In this document: in pieces, positions 62,701-64,000 of the stretch | Layout: each line of letters starts with the position of its first letter | Position numbering within the stretch: the stretch's first letter is position 1 | NCBI GenBank assembly: GCA_947683625.1 | Contig: CANTUR010000283.1 | Location: 286,001-350,000 of the forward strand | Direction: 5' to 3' | Origin: Mallotus nudiflorus | Taxonomy: Eukaryota > Streptophyta > Magnoliopsida > Malpighiales > Euphorbiaceae | Length of the DNA stretch: 64,000 nucleotides | Notes under the pieces: generated by a model | Told to the model about the DNA's origin: nothing | What the model saw: the letters and a program-made list of their open reading frames with translations, nothing else | Databases searched by the model: none | Translations under genes and position numbers: made by a program

Positions 62701-63094
62701 GGCCAGTAACTTATTTGATTCATTTAGCTTTCATTTTTCCACATAGTGGGAAATATTTTTTTCAACTCCAATGCAAAATAATTCCTCTTTATATTTAGTA
62801 TTGCAATTGAATCTAGCATAGAGAGGACATTTAGGAACTCTTTACCATCAATAGCAATTTTAATTGTTAAAATTGATATTGCATTAACTATCCGTTCATT
62901 AATAACTCAGTGTTATACTTTGGTATCTCTATAAATGGCTTTTTAAAAACCATCCTTTTAGTTTAATGCAGCGTAGTGGCCTGAATTATTATGCTAGTAA
63001 AGTGCTTCTTCATGTCACTCAAGGTTGTTGCCCTTTAATGTTTTGAATGATATCTTCTTTTAAACTCTTTTTTGTTTGAAGTTAAACTCTTTGT

Positions 63095-63526
63095 AGCTTT
63101 AGGCCTGAATTTGGCCTTAGCATGAGGTTGGACCTCATGTTCCTCTTGCCTCATTTTAGTTACTCTTTGTCTTTATAATCTTCTGTTCTATATATGAAAA
63201 AAAAGTTGAGAAAACTTCTTGTGCACCATCTTATGCCACTACTTGTTTGGTGGAACAAATGGTGGCACCATAAATTCAATATTAAATTTTAATGCATGCC
63301 TTCCATCCTTAGCTTTAGGCTTGAATTTGGCTTTGCCATAAGGTTAGACCTTATGTTCCTCTTGCCTCCTTTTGGCTACTCTGTCTTGATAATCTTTTTT
63401 TTATATGTGCATGATAAATGTTAAGAAAACTTCGTATGCGTCACCTTATGCCACTACTTATTTTATGGACCAAGTAGTGGCACCATAAATTTATTATTAA
63501 ATTTTGATGCAAGCCTTTCATCCTTC
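63095..63526 (-). repeat. Tandem duplication, about 216-bp unit, two copies
   Basis: AGCTTTAGGC starts at 63095 and 63311 (offset 216); GTTCCTCTTGCCTC at 63139 and 63355 (216); TTATGCCACTACTT at 63231 and 63446 (215); GTGGCACCATAAATT at 63262 and 63477 (215). The unit is very close to 72 codons, and both copies can be read as related peptides on the minus strand. Confidence 0.9.
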
Positions 63527-63834
63527 ATTGGCATGAATTTATGGTTGTTTTTGGAGGAATTTAGAGTAGGTAGCCTTTTATTTGGTGTTAAAAATTTCTT
63601 GTGAGGAATTGACCTCCAATAACTTCTAAACATGTTTGGGTTCATGTTGGAAGACTCTTATTTTCTTTTTTAGATCCATTAATGTTCTTGAATCCATATT
63701 GATAGAATTAGTTGATGCTATAGAGGAAAGTAGATTTTCTTTTATAAGTATTGTCTCCTTCATTTCTACATTAAGTTTACCCTTGGGGGCTGAGGAGAAA
63801 GTAAATAGTCCTAAGGATTAAGCACTTGATCTTT

Positions 63835-63918
63835 GAGGAATTAACATTTGGCCTTAGAGAATTTATTCTTGGCCCTAGGGAATTGGTGTTTAACTTTGAG
63901 GAATTGATTTCTCCTTAT
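63835..63918 (-). repeat. 21-bp tandem repeat, four copies (heptapeptide on the minus strand)
   Basis: The word GAGGAATT or AGRGAATT recurs at 63835, 63856, 63877 and 63898, exactly 21 bases apart. On the minus strand the units read INSSKLN, TNSLGPR, INSLRPN and VNSSKIK, a seven-residue repeat with conserved Asn-Ser at positions 2-3. Confidence 0.85.
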
Positions 63919-64000
63919 AAGAAATATTAACCCCTAGGCCTCTTTCTTATTGAACAACCTTACGATTACAAATATTAAGCTGTAAGCCTAGATTTTTCTT

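Larger units (their letters stand above)
62700..64000 (-). pseudogene. Decayed minus-strand reading frame, possible retroelement Gag/protease remnant
   Basis: The minus strand carries coding-like stretches broken by stops: a heptapeptide repeat at 63918-63835, an open stretch at 63645-63463 (including FNNKFMVPLL), a paralogous stretch near 63300-63230 (FNIEFMVPPF, then QWHKMVHKKF), and near 62960-62790 a stretch including AIDGKEF. The polar, repeat-bearing make-up and the transposon-rich setting suggest a retroelement polyprotein, but no diagnostic motif is clear and I do not assign a family. The window ends before its start. Confidence 0.35.

Overview
This window looks like nuclear DNA of a eudicot plant. 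It is very A+T-rich, carries one spliced plant gene of the SWEET sugar-transporter family, and is otherwise filled with decayed transposable elements of plant type: Ty3/gypsy chromoviruses with long LTRs, a plant LINE with an RNase H domain, MITE-like inverted-repeat elements and long (TA)n microsatellites. I cannot name the species.

Layout. 1-3677: two minus-oriented LTR fragments, the first abutting or inserted into the second. 3678-17400: A+T-rich intergenic DNA with a hAT-like remnant, a possible Helitron 3' end, duplicated segments, a 1.2-kb foldback element, a 0.5-kb LINE-like insertion with 13-bp target duplications and a 725-bp MITE with 9-bp target duplications. 17561-18902: the SWEET gene, six exons, 243 codons, apparently intact, with a TATA box and an evening-element-like site upstream. 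18903-21340: A+T-rich 3' flank with degenerate repeats. 21341-24355: a complete minus-strand solo LTR with TTTCC target duplications. 24917-35746: a complete but dead chromovirus (element A, plus strand, ATTCA target duplications), whose LTRs belong to the same family as the solo LTR and the first LTR fragments. 36362-54250: a minus-strand LINE cut in its RNase H domain by a second chromovirus (element B, 36668-48700, TTGAG target duplications); element B's 5' LTR in turn carries a 2,144-bp TG...CA insertion that looks like a solo LTR of another family. 54251-62700: A+T-rich sequence with direct repeats and little coding trace. 62700-64000: a decayed minus-strand reading frame with a 7-codon tandem repeat and a roughly 72-codon tandem duplication.

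Only the SWEET gene looks functional. All retroelement reading frames are broken, mostly by stops where conserved Gln, Trp or Arg codons are expected, the pattern left by C-to-T decay of methylated cytosine. The main structural result is a three-layer nest (LINE, chromovirus, solo LTR) whose boundaries can each be set from target-site duplications. I found no CRISPR array, tRNA, rRNA or clearly new biochemical system.
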